The position numbers were made by a program, and so were the translations under genes. A stretch of 64,000 nt of DNA. Origin: Alphaproteobacteria bacterium (GTDB lineage Bacteria; Pseudomonadota; Alphaproteobacteria; Rhizobiales; CAJQND01). Shown piece by piece: positions 16,336-25,105 of the stretch (positions are counted from its first letter, which is position 1; each line of letters opens with the position of its first letter). The stretch lies in contig JAAEUE010000132.1 of the NCBI GenBank assembly GCA_024227565.1, positions 1-64,000 on the forward strand, written 5' to 3'. The notes below the pieces were generated by a model. The model saw only the letters and a list, made by a program, of their open reading frames with translations. It made no database searches and had not been told where the DNA came from.

Positions 16336-16941
16336 ATGACCTACAGATTACCTTCCCTAAATGCCTTGCGCGCCTTTGAGGCGGCCGCTCGCAATTTAAG
16401 TTTCAAGACAGCGGCCAGCGAGCTCGGCGTTACGCCGGGAGCCGTGAGCCAGCAGGTCAAAAAGCTTGAAGCCTCTCTTGGCGTCGCGTTGTTCAGCCGA
16501 CTGCCACATGGGTTGCTTTTGACCGTGGAGGGTGAAACCTATCTGCCCAAGATCTCAAAGATTTTTGAGGATTTGACTGACGCCACAGAAGCGATTGCTC
16601 CTGAAATAAACGGCAAAAAGTTCAAACTCGGCATTTGCCCCAAGGCCATGGCCATATTGCCCCCAAATTGGCCAAACCAGCTCGGTAAGTTGAAGGCCCA
16701 TGTGCGCGATGCAATTCAGACAACCGATGTGGAGCTGTTGAGGAACAACGAGATAGATTGCCTCATCCGGCTTGGCGGCGGCCCCTATGGGGAGCTTTCG
16801 TTGGTGACCGTTGAGAGAGGTGAAGACACAAACGAGGCCTCAGTGCCGCTCCATTTCATCTGCAAGCCGGGGCTGGCAGACTGCAGACAATCAAGAGCGA
16901 TTTTGGAGGACCTGGCCGCAAACGCCGCGCCTTGTTCCTAG
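16336..16941 (+). CDS. LysR-family regulator (GcvA-like), C-terminally short
   Basis: A 201-residue frame with an intact N-terminal HTH: LPSLNALRAFEAAARNLSFK then AASELGVTPGAVSQQVKKLE, the GcvA/AmpR-like form. The effector domain starts around residue 95 (KLGICPKAMAIL) but ends at about half the normal 300-residue family length. A frame open at +2 relative to it (16824-17060) reads past this end, but I could not show that it continues the LysR domain. So this may be a decayed gene or a natural short form. It has an AAGGAG ribosome-binding site before ATG 16336. Confidence 0.7.
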   Translation: MTYRLPSLNALRAFEAAARNLSFKTAASELGVTPGAVSQQVKKLEASLGVALFSRLPHGLLLTVEGETYLPKISKIFEDLTDATEAIAPEINGKKFKLGICPKAMAILPPNWPNQLGKLKAHVRDAIQTTDVELLRNNEIDCLIRLGGGPYGELSLVTVERGEDTNEASVPLHFICKPGLADCRQSRAILEDLAANAAPCS

Positions 16942-17056
16942 CTCTGCTTGCGTCGCCGGCGTTTGTGCCGAATCCGTTCGGTGGTACACTTGCCTCGAAA
17001 TCTCATCCAGCCAACGCAGCGCCACCGTCGCTTGAGATCACCGAGAGCAAACAGCA

Positions 17057-18226
17057 ATGAACGCCGCTGGCCTGAGCGAACGCCCATCGGAACACGCCTC
17101 GTCTGAGCCCGCCCGGCCTCCAGGCCGTGTGGCGCACCTGACGTCGGTGCATCCGCCGCACGACCCGCGCCTTTCAAAGCAATGTATGAGCCTGCTCGCC
17201 GCCGGATGGGATGTGTGCCTGGTGGCACAGGAAGGCAGGACCGCCATCCCGGGTCTGCGACATTTGACCATTCCGATGGAGAGCTCCCGGCTGCGCCGCA
17301 CTTTCCTCTCCTCCTGGCGGGTGCTTCGCCAGGCACTGGCGAGCGGGGCCAAAATTTGCCACTTCCACGATCCTGAATTGGTACCGGTCGGCATGGTGCT
17401 CTCGCTCCTGGGGCGCAAGGTTGTTTATGACGTTCATGAAGACGTTCCCCTTCAAATCCTGAACAAGAAGTGGCTATCGCCTTGGCTGAGGCGTCCGATG
17501 GCCATGCTCACAGGCTCGGCTGAATGGTTGGCAACACGACTGTTCTTTGCCGGTGTGGTTGCCGCCACGCCCCCCATCGCCAAGCGGTTTCCGGCACGCA
17601 CTACGGTAACTGTGCAGAACTTCCCGGAAATTGTCGCATCGGCGCCGGCGCCGACAGCGCAAACTCTGCGCCAACGGCCTGACCGCGCCATCTATATTGG
17701 CAGCATCAACGAGAACCGGGGGTTGCGCGAAATCATCCGCGCCGTACACCTTAGCAACAACAGCGCCACTTCCCTGATTTTGTGCGGCCAATTCACCGAT
17801 CCAGCTCTGGAAGCAGAGTGCCGCGCTCTGCCGGCTTGGAAGCGGGTGGATTTTCGCGGCTGGCAGACCAGCGACCAGGTTTTGCAAGCCCTGTCTGAAG
17901 CCAAGGTGGGGTTGGTGACCTTGGGGCCAATCCCAAATTACATAGAGTCCTATCCTATCAAACTCTTCGAATACATGGCCATGGGCATTCCGGTTGTGGC
18001 ATCGGACTTTCCCTTGTGGCGCAGCATCGTCGAGGACGCAGGAAGCGGCCTTTTGGTGGATCCGTTGAACCCGCAAGAAATTGCCGAAGCCATGGACTGG
18101 CTCATGAGCCACCCCGAAGACGCAGCCCAAATGGGCGTCAACGGCCAGCGCGCCGTGGCCGACACCTATAACTGGCCTGGCGAAGCCGCCAAATTGCTGG
18201 CGCTATACGATCGGTTCACAGATTGA
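17057..18226 (+). CDS. glycosyltransferase, family 4 (GT-B fold)
   Basis: 389 residues. The N-terminal acceptor domain starts after about 25 residues with RVAHLTSVHPPHDPRLSKQC and contains HFHDPELVPVGMVLSLLGRK and VVYDVHEDVP. The C-terminal nucleotide-sugar domain has YIGSINENRGLREIIRAV and KLFEYMAMGIPVVASDFPLW. It probably transfers a sugar to a lipid or polysaccharide acceptor at the cytoplasmic face of the membrane. There are no other polysaccharide genes nearby, so the product cannot be named. Confidence 0.88.
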   Translation: MNAAGLSERPSEHASSEPARPPGRVAHLTSVHPPHDPRLSKQCMSLLAAGWDVCLVAQEGRTAIPGLRHLTIPMESSRLRRTFLSSWRVLRQALASGAKICHFHDPELVPVGMVLSLLGRKVVYDVHEDVPLQILNKKWLSPWLRRPMAMLTGSAEWLATRLFFAGVVAATPPIAKRFPARTTVTVQNFPEIVASAPAPTAQTLRQRPDRAIYIGSINENRGLREIIRAVHLSNNSATSLILCGQFTDPALEAECRALPAWKRVDFRGWQTSDQVLQALSEAKVGLVTLGPIPNYIESYPIKLFEYMAMGIPVVASDFPLWRSIVEDAGSGLLVDPLNPQEIAEAMDWLMSHPEDAAQMGVNGQRAVADTYNWPGEAAKLLALYDRFTD

Positions 18227-18257
18227 GAGAGAATTTTCGGCCGCGTGAAAAAACGCG

Positions 18258-18818
18258 TTAGTGCGGTTGCGGCAGGTGGCCTTCTTCGGTGAGCTTGATC
18301 TCAGCAGCCATCAACCCCTTGGGGCCTTGGCCGAAGCGCACATAGAGTTCCTGGTCAGGATAGATCTCGGCGATGGCGTATTTGCGCAGGGTTTCCATAT
18401 GAATGAAGATATCCGGCGCGCTCTCGCTCTCGGTCACAAAGCCATAGCCGCGAACCCGGTTGAACCACTTGACCTTGACCTTGATCCACTCACTGTCCGG
18501 CGACACCGCAGCATGGGTGCGCACAGGGCGCTGTACAGGCTGGATCGCGGTTGACGTGTCCACAGACAGGATTTTCAGGGCTTGCAGGCCTTTTTGCCGT
18601 TCAACCGCCTCGCAAACAATCCGGGTGCCCTCAAGCACGGCATCATAGCCATCGCGCTTCAGGCAGCTCAAATGCACCAGCACGTCTGGCATTCCATTTT
18701 CTGGAATCAAGAACCCAAAGCCGCGTGCAACGTCGAACCACTTCACGAAGCCGGAAATCTGTATAATGTTTATGGACGAGGTATCGCCGGTTTCGACCGT
18801 CGACTCAATCTTATCCAT
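18258..18818 (-). CDS. two-domain cold-shock protein (CspA family)
   Basis: 186 residues with two cold-shock domains. The first, about 20-85, has [17 protein letters not shown] and DVLVHLSCL. The second, about 115-180, has [17 protein letters not shown] and DIFIHMETL. Both keep the RNP-1-like aromatic patch that binds single-stranded nucleic acid. The start at 18818 is chosen for GAGGGGG upstream; the frame extends to 18866. Two-domain CSPs are common in Alphaproteobacteria. It has a long AT-rich upstream region, which may act as a temperature-sensitive leader. Confidence 0.9.
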   Translation of the reverse strand: MDKIESTVETGDTSSINIIQISGFVKWFDVARGFGFLIPENGMPDVLVHLSCLKRDGYDAVLEGTRIVCEAVERQKGLQALKILSVDTSTAIQPVQRPVRTHAAVSPDSEWIKVKVKWFNRVRGYGFVTESESAPDIFIHMETLRKYAIAEIYPDQELYVRFGQGPKGLMAAEIKLTEEGHLPQPH

Positions 18819-19199
18819 GGCGATTAGCCCCCTCGCAGCTGGATAAGCCTGTCCTGCACCCCTCAATCAAATTCATAACAGGAATACCGCATACTTCTCC
18901 TGTGACCCGAGTGGATTTTGGTACAGATCATCACGCTTTGTACAGCCCCCTGAACCCAATTATGTGGAAATCGTGGCATTTAACCCACATCGTGGCATTA
19001 TAGCCATACCTTGATCCGCAGGCAGATCACCGTTAACCATTTGAATATATGTAATAATATTCTATTTTAGGGAGCTGTACCCGGAAAAACAAGGCAAATT
19101 TTGAACCGGATATCCAGCCAAAAAGAATCTCAATACAATATTAAATAGCCACGAAATGGGGCCCTATCCGGGCAAGGTGATTCGCTCTTTAAGCCTACA
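18819..19199 (-). promoter_or_regulatory. long AT-rich upstream region of the cold-shock gene
   Basis: About 380 bases without a convincing gene. It is clearly more AT-rich than the neighbours (especially 19020-19145, with runs such as TAATAATATTCTATTTTA). It holds a tandem repeat of ATCGTGGCATT (18970 and 18989) and an inverted ATGTGG/CCACAT pair (18962-18967, 18985-18990). As the only upstream DNA of the minus-strand cold-shock gene, it must contain its promoter and probably a long 5' leader. Confidence 0.4.
18970..19000. repeat. short tandem direct repeat ATCGTGGCATT
   Basis: Two exact 11-base copies at 18970-18980 and 18989-18999, 19 bases apart start to start, about two helical turns. 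The spacing fits a pair of protein-binding half sites or a structured leader of the cold-shock gene. Confidence 0.5.
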
Positions 19200-19943
19200 T
19201 CAGGCCGATGTTGCGGCCTCCAGCATCGAACCGATGTCCTCGCGCACCACCAGGTCGGCAAATTGGTCAAATGGCGTCTCATCCCTGTTGATAATCACCA
19301 AACGAGCCCCGTTTTGGGCCGCAATCACCGGAAAAGACGCTGCCGGCTGGACCGCCAGCGACGAGCCGATGGCCAAAAACAGATCACAAGACAGGCTTGC
19401 CGCCTCTGCTTTGCGCATTTCCGCTTCTGGCATGGCCTGGCCGAAGGAAATGGTGGCCGATTTCACCAGCCCGCCACAGGCCGGGCACAAGGGGCAGTTT
19501 CCGCTGGCGGAAAACTCTGCCGCACACCAGTCCAACTCGTAGCGCACGCCGCAGTCCAGGCACTTTGCGTAGGTTCCGTTGCCGTGCAGCTCAATGATCG
19601 CCTCGGTCGGCAGGCCTGAGGCCTGGTGCAGGTTATCAATATTCTGGGTGATGAGTTGGGGCATCTTGCCCTCACCATGCAAGTGCCGCAGGGCTATGTG
19701 TCCACGGCCCGGCTGAACATCGAGATGCTCGTCGCGCAACTTCAGGAACCGCGACCAACTCTCCCGCCGCGCTGAAGCGTCGCCCACAAAGTCCCTAAAA
19801 TCGATGGGTTTGTTCTTCGACCAGAATCCGCCGGGAGAGCGGAAGTCGGGTATCCCGCACTCTGTGGAAATGCCTGCACCGGTAAACGCGGTCACCCGCT
19901 CTGCCGCGGCAATCACCTGTTTCAGGTGCTGGGCTGATGCCAT
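19200..19943 (-). CDS. NAD-dependent protein deacylase, Sir2 family (CobB-like)
   Basis: 247 residues from ATG 19943, with AAGGAAG upstream. Sirtuin hallmarks: FTGAGISTECGIPDFRSPGG, TQNIDNLHQASG, catalytic His in IELHGN, and a four-Cys zinc ribbon (CLDCG and CPLCPACGG). The cosubstrate-binding end AIGSSLAVQPAA is also seen. It would remove acyl groups from lysines in the cytoplasm. Divergent from the glyoxalase gene. Confidence 0.93.
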   Translation of the reverse strand: MASAQHLKQVIAAAERVTAFTGAGISTECGIPDFRSPGGFWSKNKPIDFRDFVGDASARRESWSRFLKLRDEHLDVQPGRGHIALRHLHGEGKMPQLITQNIDNLHQASGLPTEAIIELHGNGTYAKCLDCGVRYELDWCAAEFSASGNCPLCPACGGLVKSATISFGQAMPEAEMRKAEAASLSCDLFLAIGSSLAVQPAASFPVIAAQNGARLVIINRDETPFDQFADLVVREDIGSMLEAATSA

Positions 19944-20043
19944 CTTCGTGTCTTCCTTTACCGCAGGCAACGAACGACCTAATCTGGGACGAGCGGCGCA
20001 ACGCCACTCCAACAGGTCTTCACTTCAGCTGCAAGAGGGTCAC

Positions 20044-20463
20044 ATGAAGTTTCTCCACACCATGGTGCGGGTCAAGGATATCGACCAGTCACTGGATTTC
20101 TACTGCAACAAGCTTGGCATGATCGAAAAGCGCCGCAACGACTATGAGGGGGGCCGCTTCTCGCTGATCTTCCTGGCAGCACCCGAGACGCCGGATGCCG
20201 AACTGGAGCTGACCCACAACTGGGACCCGGAAGACTATGACGAGGGCCGCAACTTTGGCCACCTCGCCTTTGCGGTCGATAACATCTACGCGACCTGCCA
20301 GAACCTGATGGACAACGGCGTCACCATAAACCGGCCGCCACGTGACGGCTTCATGGCGTTTGTGCGCTCACCAGACAATATCTCTGTGGAGTTGCTGCAG
20401 AAGGGCGACGCCCTGCCCGCTCAGGAGCCTTGGGCCTCAATGGAAAACACCGGCCACTGGTAG
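20044..20463 (+). CDS. gloA: lactoylglutathione lyase (glyoxalase I)
   Basis: 139 residues. It isomerises the methylglyoxal-glutathione hemithioacetal to S-lactoylglutathione. The metal ligands of the VOC fold are all present: His5 (MKFLHTMVRV), Glu in ELELTHNW, His in NFGHLAFAVD, and Glu in NISVELLQK. The start at 20044 follows AGAGGG. The closing residues ENTGHW are typical of proteobacterial GloA. Confidence 0.93.
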   Translation: MKFLHTMVRVKDIDQSLDFYCNKLGMIEKRRNDYEGGRFSLIFLAAPETPDAELELTHNWDPEDYDEGRNFGHLAFAVDNIYATCQNLMDNGVTINRPPRDGFMAFVRSPDNISVELLQKGDALPAQEPWASMENTGHW

Positions 20464-20484
20464 CCACTAGTGGCCACTAGTGGC
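20463..20484. repeat. 22-bp perfect palindrome, two tandem CCACTAGTGG units
   Basis: The sequence from 20463 to 20484 equals its own reverse complement and consists of two adjacent 10-bp palindromes, with a third degraded unit following (CTGCTAG). It starts on the last base of the gloA stop codon and lies between the convergent gloA and aldolase genes. No T-run follows, so a simple intrinsic terminator is not clear. Confidence 0.7.
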
Positions 20485-20494
20485 TGCTAGCGCC

Positions 20495-21286
20495 CTATTG
20501 CCGCCAGCCTGGATACTCCCGGTCCACCAAACGCAGGTAGGCCGGCCATTCGGGCAGCAATGTATCGGCGCCAGCCTGGGCGAGGCCGGTTTCAAATTGC
20601 CCGCGCGTGTGCTCGATCACCTCAGGCTTGATTTTCATCAGACTGTCGCCCGCCGCCATGGCTTTGAGCTGCACGCCCGCGCTGTCTTCAAAATGGTAGA
20701 GCCGGGTGAAGGCATGGGCAACCGTGGGCCCGCACGTGACGATGCCGTGGTTATAAAGAACCAGAGTGTGGTTGGTGGGCCCAAGATCGGCCACCAGCCG
20801 CTTGCGCTCGTCCAGATCAAGCGCAATGCCCTCATACTCATGATAGCCGATGCGCTCATGGAACATGCAGCCCGTCTGGGTCATGGGCACAAAGCCGCCC
20901 TCCAGGCACGCCACCGCAGTTGAATTGGTTGAATGGGTGTGCAGGACACATTGCAAATCGTGCCGTGCCATATGAATGGCCGAGTGGATCACATAGCCGG
21001 CCTTGTTCACCGGGTACGGGCTGTCATCAAGCTTGTTGCCGTCCAGATCGATCTTCACCAGATTGGACGGGGTCATCTCGTCATAGGAGAGGCCGAAGGG
21101 ATTGATCAGGATCTCTTCGGTGTTTGGCACCCGTGCCGTGATGTGGTTGTAAACCTGGCTGGTCCAGCCATGAAAGTGCACCAGCCGGTAGCACGCCGCC
21201 AGATTGATCCGTGTCTCCCACTCAGCCTCGCTCATCCCTCTGGGGGCGCCTGAGACGGTTTCGTCGGATACGGAAGCGAGTGACAT
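20495..21286 (-). CDS. class II aldolase/adducin family protein
   Basis: 263 residues. The fold includes the zinc-binding His pair in VLHTHSTNSTAVACL and a further His in LVLYNHGIVTCGPTVAHAF, as in fuculose-phosphate aldolase and related enzymes. INPFGLSYDEMTPSNLVKID is the phosphate/substrate loop. Members of this length without a phosphate-binding signature are often annotated only as class II aldolase. The substrate cannot be set here. Single gene, convergent with gloA. Confidence 0.88.
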   Translation of the reverse strand: MSLASVSDETVSGAPRGMSEAEWETRINLAACYRLVHFHGWTSQVYNHITARVPNTEEILINPFGLSYDEMTPSNLVKIDLDGNKLDDSPYPVNKAGYVIHSAIHMARHDLQCVLHTHSTNSTAVACLEGGFVPMTQTGCMFHERIGYHEYEGIALDLDERKRLVADLGPTNHTLVLYNHGIVTCGPTVAHAFTRLYHFEDSAGVQLKAMAAGDSLMKIKPEVIEHTRGQFETGLAQAGADTLLPEWPAYLRLVDREYPGWRQ

Positions 21287-21395
21287 GGGCTGATCCTCTA
21301 TTGATGTTTGTCAGGGTACAGGCAGGGTTTTGAATTGTTCCCCAACCCAGCGCTGAATGCAAGATACCAGAGTGGGCCCAACTCAGGCCATAAGC

Positions 21396-22427
21396 TCACA
21401 CATTCAATTCATCATTAAGCGTTTCAAAATAACGCTCTATGTCCTTTTCTTCAACCTCTTCCAAAGCCCCTGGCTTCCAGGCCGGCTGGTTGTCCTTGTC
21501 GACCACCACCGCACGGATCCCCTCAAAGAAGTCATGCCCCTCGTAGATCCGGTTCACCATGCGCCATTCAATCTTCATGCAGCCTTCAAATGACGCCTTG
21601 GCCCCGTCGCGCACCTGTCTGTAGGCAATTTTCTGGCTGGTGGGCGATTTGGACGCCATAATGGCGATCTGCTTGGCGGCCCACTCGGACTTGTCCTTTT
21701 TGAGGCTCTTGATGATGGCCTCCACGCTGTCTTTGGAAAAATGGCCATCAATCTGCGCTTGCAGGTCTTCAAACTTCGAAGCATCGCACGCGGCTGAAAA
21801 GCCTTTCAACACCTCTTCCACATCATCGGTTGAGCTCAACGCCTCCTCCAGTGCGATGAGCCGGCCCGACGGCACATAGTGAGTGGCAAGGCCCGCATAG
21901 AGCGCATCGGGCGCCTTCAGGCGCGCGCCGGTCAAGGCCATGAACATGCCGAGTTCTCCCGGCAGGCGCGGCAGAAAGTAGGTGCCGCCCACATCGGGAA
22001 ACAGGCCAATGCCCGTTTCAGGCATGGCAAAGGTCAGGCGCTCGGTTGCCACCCGGTGTGAACCGTGGATGGAGACGCCCACACCGCCGCCCATGTCGAT
22101 GCCATCGATCAGGGCGATGTAGGGCTTGGGATAGCGCTTGATGAAGGTGTTGAGCAGGTATTCCTCGCGGTAAAAATCCAGAAAATTGCGGTTGCGTGCC
22201 AATCCCCAATCATAGAGCGCGCGGATGTCGCCCCCGGCGCAGAAAGCCTTGTCGCCAGCGGCCTTGATGATGATCTGATGCACCCGGTCATCATCGGCCC
22301 AGCGCTCAAGCTGCGGGTGCATCTCGCGCACCATGCCCAGGGTCAGCGCGTTCAGCGCCTTGGGACGGTTCAGGGTGATCACCCCTGCCCGGTTCTTGAC
22401 CTCAAACAGAACGTCTTGCCCACTCAT
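21396..22427 (-). CDS. 3-hydroxyisobutyryl-CoA hydrolase (enoyl-CoA hydratase superfamily)
   Basis: 343 residues from ATG 22427; a GTG at 22436 is also possible. Crotonase fold with the HIBCH pattern: GVITLNRPKALNALTLGMVR, AFCAGGDIRALYDWG, IDGIDMGGGVGVSIHGSHRV and MPETGIGLFPDVGGTYFLPR. Longer than simple hydratases (about 260), as expected for HIBCH. It releases 3-hydroxyisobutyrate in valine breakdown. Coupled to the acyl-CoA dehydrogenase gene upstream (22433-23572), which would act two steps earlier. Confidence 0.9.
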   Translation of the reverse strand: MSGQDVLFEVKNRAGVITLNRPKALNALTLGMVREMHPQLERWADDDRVHQIIIKAAGDKAFCAGGDIRALYDWGLARNRNFLDFYREEYLLNTFIKRYPKPYIALIDGIDMGGGVGVSIHGSHRVATERLTFAMPETGIGLFPDVGGTYFLPRLPGELGMFMALTGARLKAPDALYAGLATHYVPSGRLIALEEALSSTDDVEEVLKGFSAACDASKFEDLQAQIDGHFSKDSVEAIIKSLKKDKSEWAAKQIAIMASKSPTSQKIAYRQVRDGAKASFEGCMKIEWRMVNRIYEGHDFFEGIRAVVVDKDNQPAWKPGALEEVEEKDIERYFETLNDELNV

Positions 22428-22432
22428 CGCCC

Positions 22433-23572
22433 TCACCCCTTCAACAGCGCACGCGACACGATCAGGCGCATCACTTCGTTGGTGCCTTCCAGGATCTGGT
22501 GCACCCTGAGATCGCGCAAATAGCGCTCGATTGGATAGTCGCGCAAATAGCCATAGCCGCCGTGAAGCTGCAGCGCCTGGTTCACCACCTCAAAGCCCGT
22601 GTCAGTGGCCAGGCGCTTGGCCATGGCGGCAAACTGGGTGGCATCCGGGTGCTTCTCTGTCACCATTTGCGCCGCCTTGTAGAGCAGCAGGCGGGAGGCC
22701 TCCAATTCGGTGGCCATGTCGGCAATGCGGAACTGCAGGGCTTGGAATGCCGCCAACGGTTTGCCGAACTGCTTGCGCTCCTGCATGTATTGAATGGCCC
22801 GGTCGATGCTGGCCTGCGCCGCCCCAATGGAACAGGCCCCGATGTTGAGCCGGCCGCCATCAAGCCCGGCCATGGCGATCTTGAAGCCCTGGCCCTCCTC
22901 GCCCACGAGATTGGCCGCCGGAACCCGGCAGTCTTCGAAGTTCACCATGGCGGTGGGCTGGGAGTGCCAGCCCAGTTTGCGCTCCTGGGCACCAAAGGAG
23001 AGCCCCGGCGTTCCATTTTCCACCACAATGCAGGAGATGCCCCCAGGGCTGTCATCGCCGGTGCGCACCATGGTCACATAGATGTCAGACGCGCCTGCTC
23101 CGGAGATGAAGGCCTTTGAGCCGTTCAACACATAATGATCACCGTCGCGCACCGCTTTGGTCTTGAGAGCGGCCGCATCGGACCCTGAGCCGGGTTCGGT
23201 CAGGCAATAGCTCGCGATCTTCTTCATGGTGCAGACGTCGGGCAGGAAGCGTTGGCGCAGCGCGTCGCTGCCGAAGCTGTCAATCATCCAGGCCGACATG
23301 TTGTGGATTGAGATGAAGGCCGCGGTGGACGGGCAGCCCTTGGAGAGCTGTTCGAAAATCAGGGCAGCGTCCAGGCGGGTCAGCGCGGAGCCGCCCACAT
23401 CCTCGCCAACATAGATCCCGCCAAAGCCCAATTCGGCCGCCTTGACCAACTCTTCGCGCGGAAAGATGTTCTGCTCGTCCCAGTCAGCCGCATTCGGAAC
23501 GAAAAACTCCTCGGTAAACTGGGCCGCCACATCGCGAAACGCGCGTTGGTCCTCGTTCAGTTCAAAATTCAT
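22433..23572 (-). CDS. acyl-CoA dehydrogenase, isobutyryl-CoA dehydrogenase-like
   Basis: 379 residues from ATG 23572 ([20 protein letters not shown]). Family signatures are complete: [20 protein letters not shown]-binding [20 protein letters not shown], and [17 protein letters not shown]. The catalytic Glu is probably in [15 protein letters not shown] near the C-terminus. With the HIBCH gene behind it, the likely substrate is isobutyryl-CoA from valine; 2-methylbutyryl-CoA is an alternative. Confidence 0.88.
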   Translation of the reverse strand: MNFELNEDQRAFRDVAAQFTEEFFVPNAADWDEQNIFPREELVKAAELGFGGIYVGEDVGGSALTRLDAALIFEQLSKGCPSTAAFISIHNMSAWMIDSFGSDALRQRFLPDVCTMKKIASYCLTEPGSGSDAAALKTKAVRDGDHYVLNGSKAFISGAGASDIYVTMVRTGDDSPGGISCIVVENGTPGLSFGAQERKLGWHSQPTAMVNFEDCRVPAANLVGEEGQGFKIAMAGLDGGRLNIGACSIGAAQASIDRAIQYMQERKQFGKPLAAFQALQFRIADMATELEASRLLLYKAAQMVTEKHPDATQFAAMAKRLATDTGFEVVNQALQLHGGYGYLRDYPIERYLRDLRVHQILEGTNEVMRLIVSRALLKG

Positions 23573-23605
23573 GACAGGTTGGCCCATTTTGGCTACAGCA
23601 CAGAT

Positions 23606-24490
23606 ATGAAAGGGTTGATAAAAGGCCACATGTGCAAGGGTCAAGCTTGGTCTGTGGTTTGGGGCATTTTGTTTCTGGTTCTGGCGGCTCACCCCGGCGA
23701 GGCCGAACAAGCTCCTGTGCCGCAGCCGAAGCCGGCATCTGAGGGCGCTGTGGAGCCAGACGAGGAAGAAGCCGCACCTGCCGCCTCTCCTGTGCGCAAG
23801 CGCAAACCCTCAACCGGCGGACGCAAATCTGGCGCCACCTTCTATGAGATTGACGGCGAAGTGCCCGTCACCTGGAGCGGAACGGAGATCGCCGCCGCGC
23901 GCGCAGCCTGCGTGCCGTTTCTGGAGGGGCTCGATATCGCCTTCAAACCGGTGGACGCCGTCGGCGGGCCGGAGGGCTGCGGCGCGGCAGCCCCCATTGA
24001 GGTGCGCAAGATTGTGGGGGTCGCCATCCGTCCTCCGGCCACCCTCAACTGCAAGTTCACCGGCGTTCTGCACAAGTGGGCCCGCGGCGCCCTGCAGCAA
24101 GCGGCCAAGGCGGCCTTGAACGACAAGATCGTGAGCATAAACAATGTGGCGTCCTACACCTGCCGCAAAAGGCGCGGCGATGGCAGCAAGCGCCTCTCCG
24201 AACATGCCCTCACCAACGCCCTGGACATTGCAGCGTTCCGGTTGAAATCAGGCGGCACGGTTTCAGTGTCCGACGACTGGGGACCGATGGCCGCCAACAC
24301 TGACAATCGCAGCAGCGATGACGGCGATGAGGAGGAAGCCCTCAGCCCGAAGGCAACTTTCTTGCGCTATGTGCACGAGTCCGCGTGTGAGATTTTCTCC
24401 ACCGTGCTGGGGCCGGACCATAACGCCTTGCACAAAGACCATTTTCATTTCGACCATGGCCGCGGCGGGCGATATGGGCTGTGTCACTAG
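23606..24490 (+). CDS. extensin-like C-terminal domain protein, exported
   Basis: 294 residues from ATG 23606; ATG 23630 with AAAAGG upstream is an alternative. A hydrophobic signal ([17 protein letters not shown]) is followed by a Pro/Glu-rich linker and a C-terminal domain of the extensin-like family (PF06904 type) with four conserved Cys. Motifs: [66 protein letters not shown]. The His-Asp pattern resembles LAS peptidases, so a cell-wall role is plausible but unproven. Divergent from the acyl-CoA dehydrogenase gene. Confidence 0.85.
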   Translation: MKGLIKGHMCKGQAWSVVWGILFLVLAAHPGEAEQAPVPQPKPASEGAVEPDEEEAAPAASPVRKRKPSTGGRKSGATFYEIDGEVPVTWSGTEIAAARAACVPFLEGLDIAFKPVDAVGGPEGCGAAAPIEVRKIVGVAIRPPATLNCKFTGVLHKWARGALQQAAKAALNDKIVSINNVASYTCRKRRGDGSKRLSEHALTNALDIAAFRLKSGGTVSVSDDWGPMAANTDNRSSDDGDEEEALSPKATFLRYVHESACEIFSTVLGPDHNALHKDHFHFDHGRGGRYGLCH

Positions 24491-24513
24491 GCGAATGCCC
24501 CGCTCACATGTCC

Positions 24514-25062
24514 TTATGGCTCTGCTCTGGCCGTTAGGTTGAACGTCACAACCACATGATTGCCGACGGGTGTTGTGCTGCTCTGTGGCGGTCCAATGCC
24601 AAACAGGCCTCTGTCCAAGCTCACCCGGCCCTCCGCCTTGGCGGCTCCGGTGCCTGCGGACGATAGTGTGAAGTCAATTTTTACAGGAACAACCATCTTC
24701 TTGATGCTCAGCCCGCCTTCAGCGATGAAGACGTTGGGCCTTGGGGCTTGAATCCTGGTGGACGTGAATTTGGCAAACCTGAACTCGCGTGCCGCCAGCC
24801 AGGCAGCGCTCCTGGCGGTCATTCCGGTTTGGGCGTTCCCGGTTGACAGAGAGGCAAGGTCGACCAGAACCTCGATTTTGCCCGTCTCCGGTGCTTTCGG
24901 GTCAAAGCGGATGCTTGCCTCAAACGCAGTGAATTGACCGCGCAATGGATTGCCCTGGACCGCAACCTCGAACTCCAGCCGGCTCACAGCATAGTCGACC
25001 GTCCATGCGGGGGCCGAGAGTGCAACCGGCAGTCCATGGACCATGGCGATAGCCGCACTCAC
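24514..25062 (-). CDS. YceI-like periplasmic protein (second copy)
   Basis: 182 residues from a GTG at 25062. The in-frame sequence before it (RLWGSLVV) is also hydrophobic, so translation may begin at a non-standard codon. Beta-rich YceI fold: WTVDYAVSRLEFEVAVQGNP, FDPKAPETGKIEVLVDLASL, AAREFRFAKFTSTRIQ and a C-terminal DFTLSSAGTG region. The YceI family includes isoprenoid/amide-binding proteins; the ligand is unknown. Forms an operon with the larger YceI gene 43 bases upstream. Confidence 0.82.
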   Translation of the reverse strand: MSAAIAMVHGLPVALSAPAWTVDYAVSRLEFEVAVQGNPLRGQFTAFEASIRFDPKAPETGKIEVLVDLASLSTGNAQTGMTARSAAWLAAREFRFAKFTSTRIQAPRPNVFIAEGGLSIKKMVVPVKIDFTLSSAGTGAAKAEGRVSLDRGLFGIGPPQSSTTPVGNHVVVTFNLTARAEP

Positions 25063-25105
25063 GACGAGACTGCCCCATAGACGGGCGCGCGGGACATTTG
25101 GGCGT

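Noticed and set aside
16824..17060. Plus-strand frame overlapping the LysR end and the glycosyltransferase start
   Set aside because: No standard start codon with a ribosome-binding site; discussed as a finding but not called as a gene.
20463..20484. Palindrome as an insertion-sequence end or CRISPR-like repeat
   Set aside because: No spacer structure, transposase or target duplication nearby.
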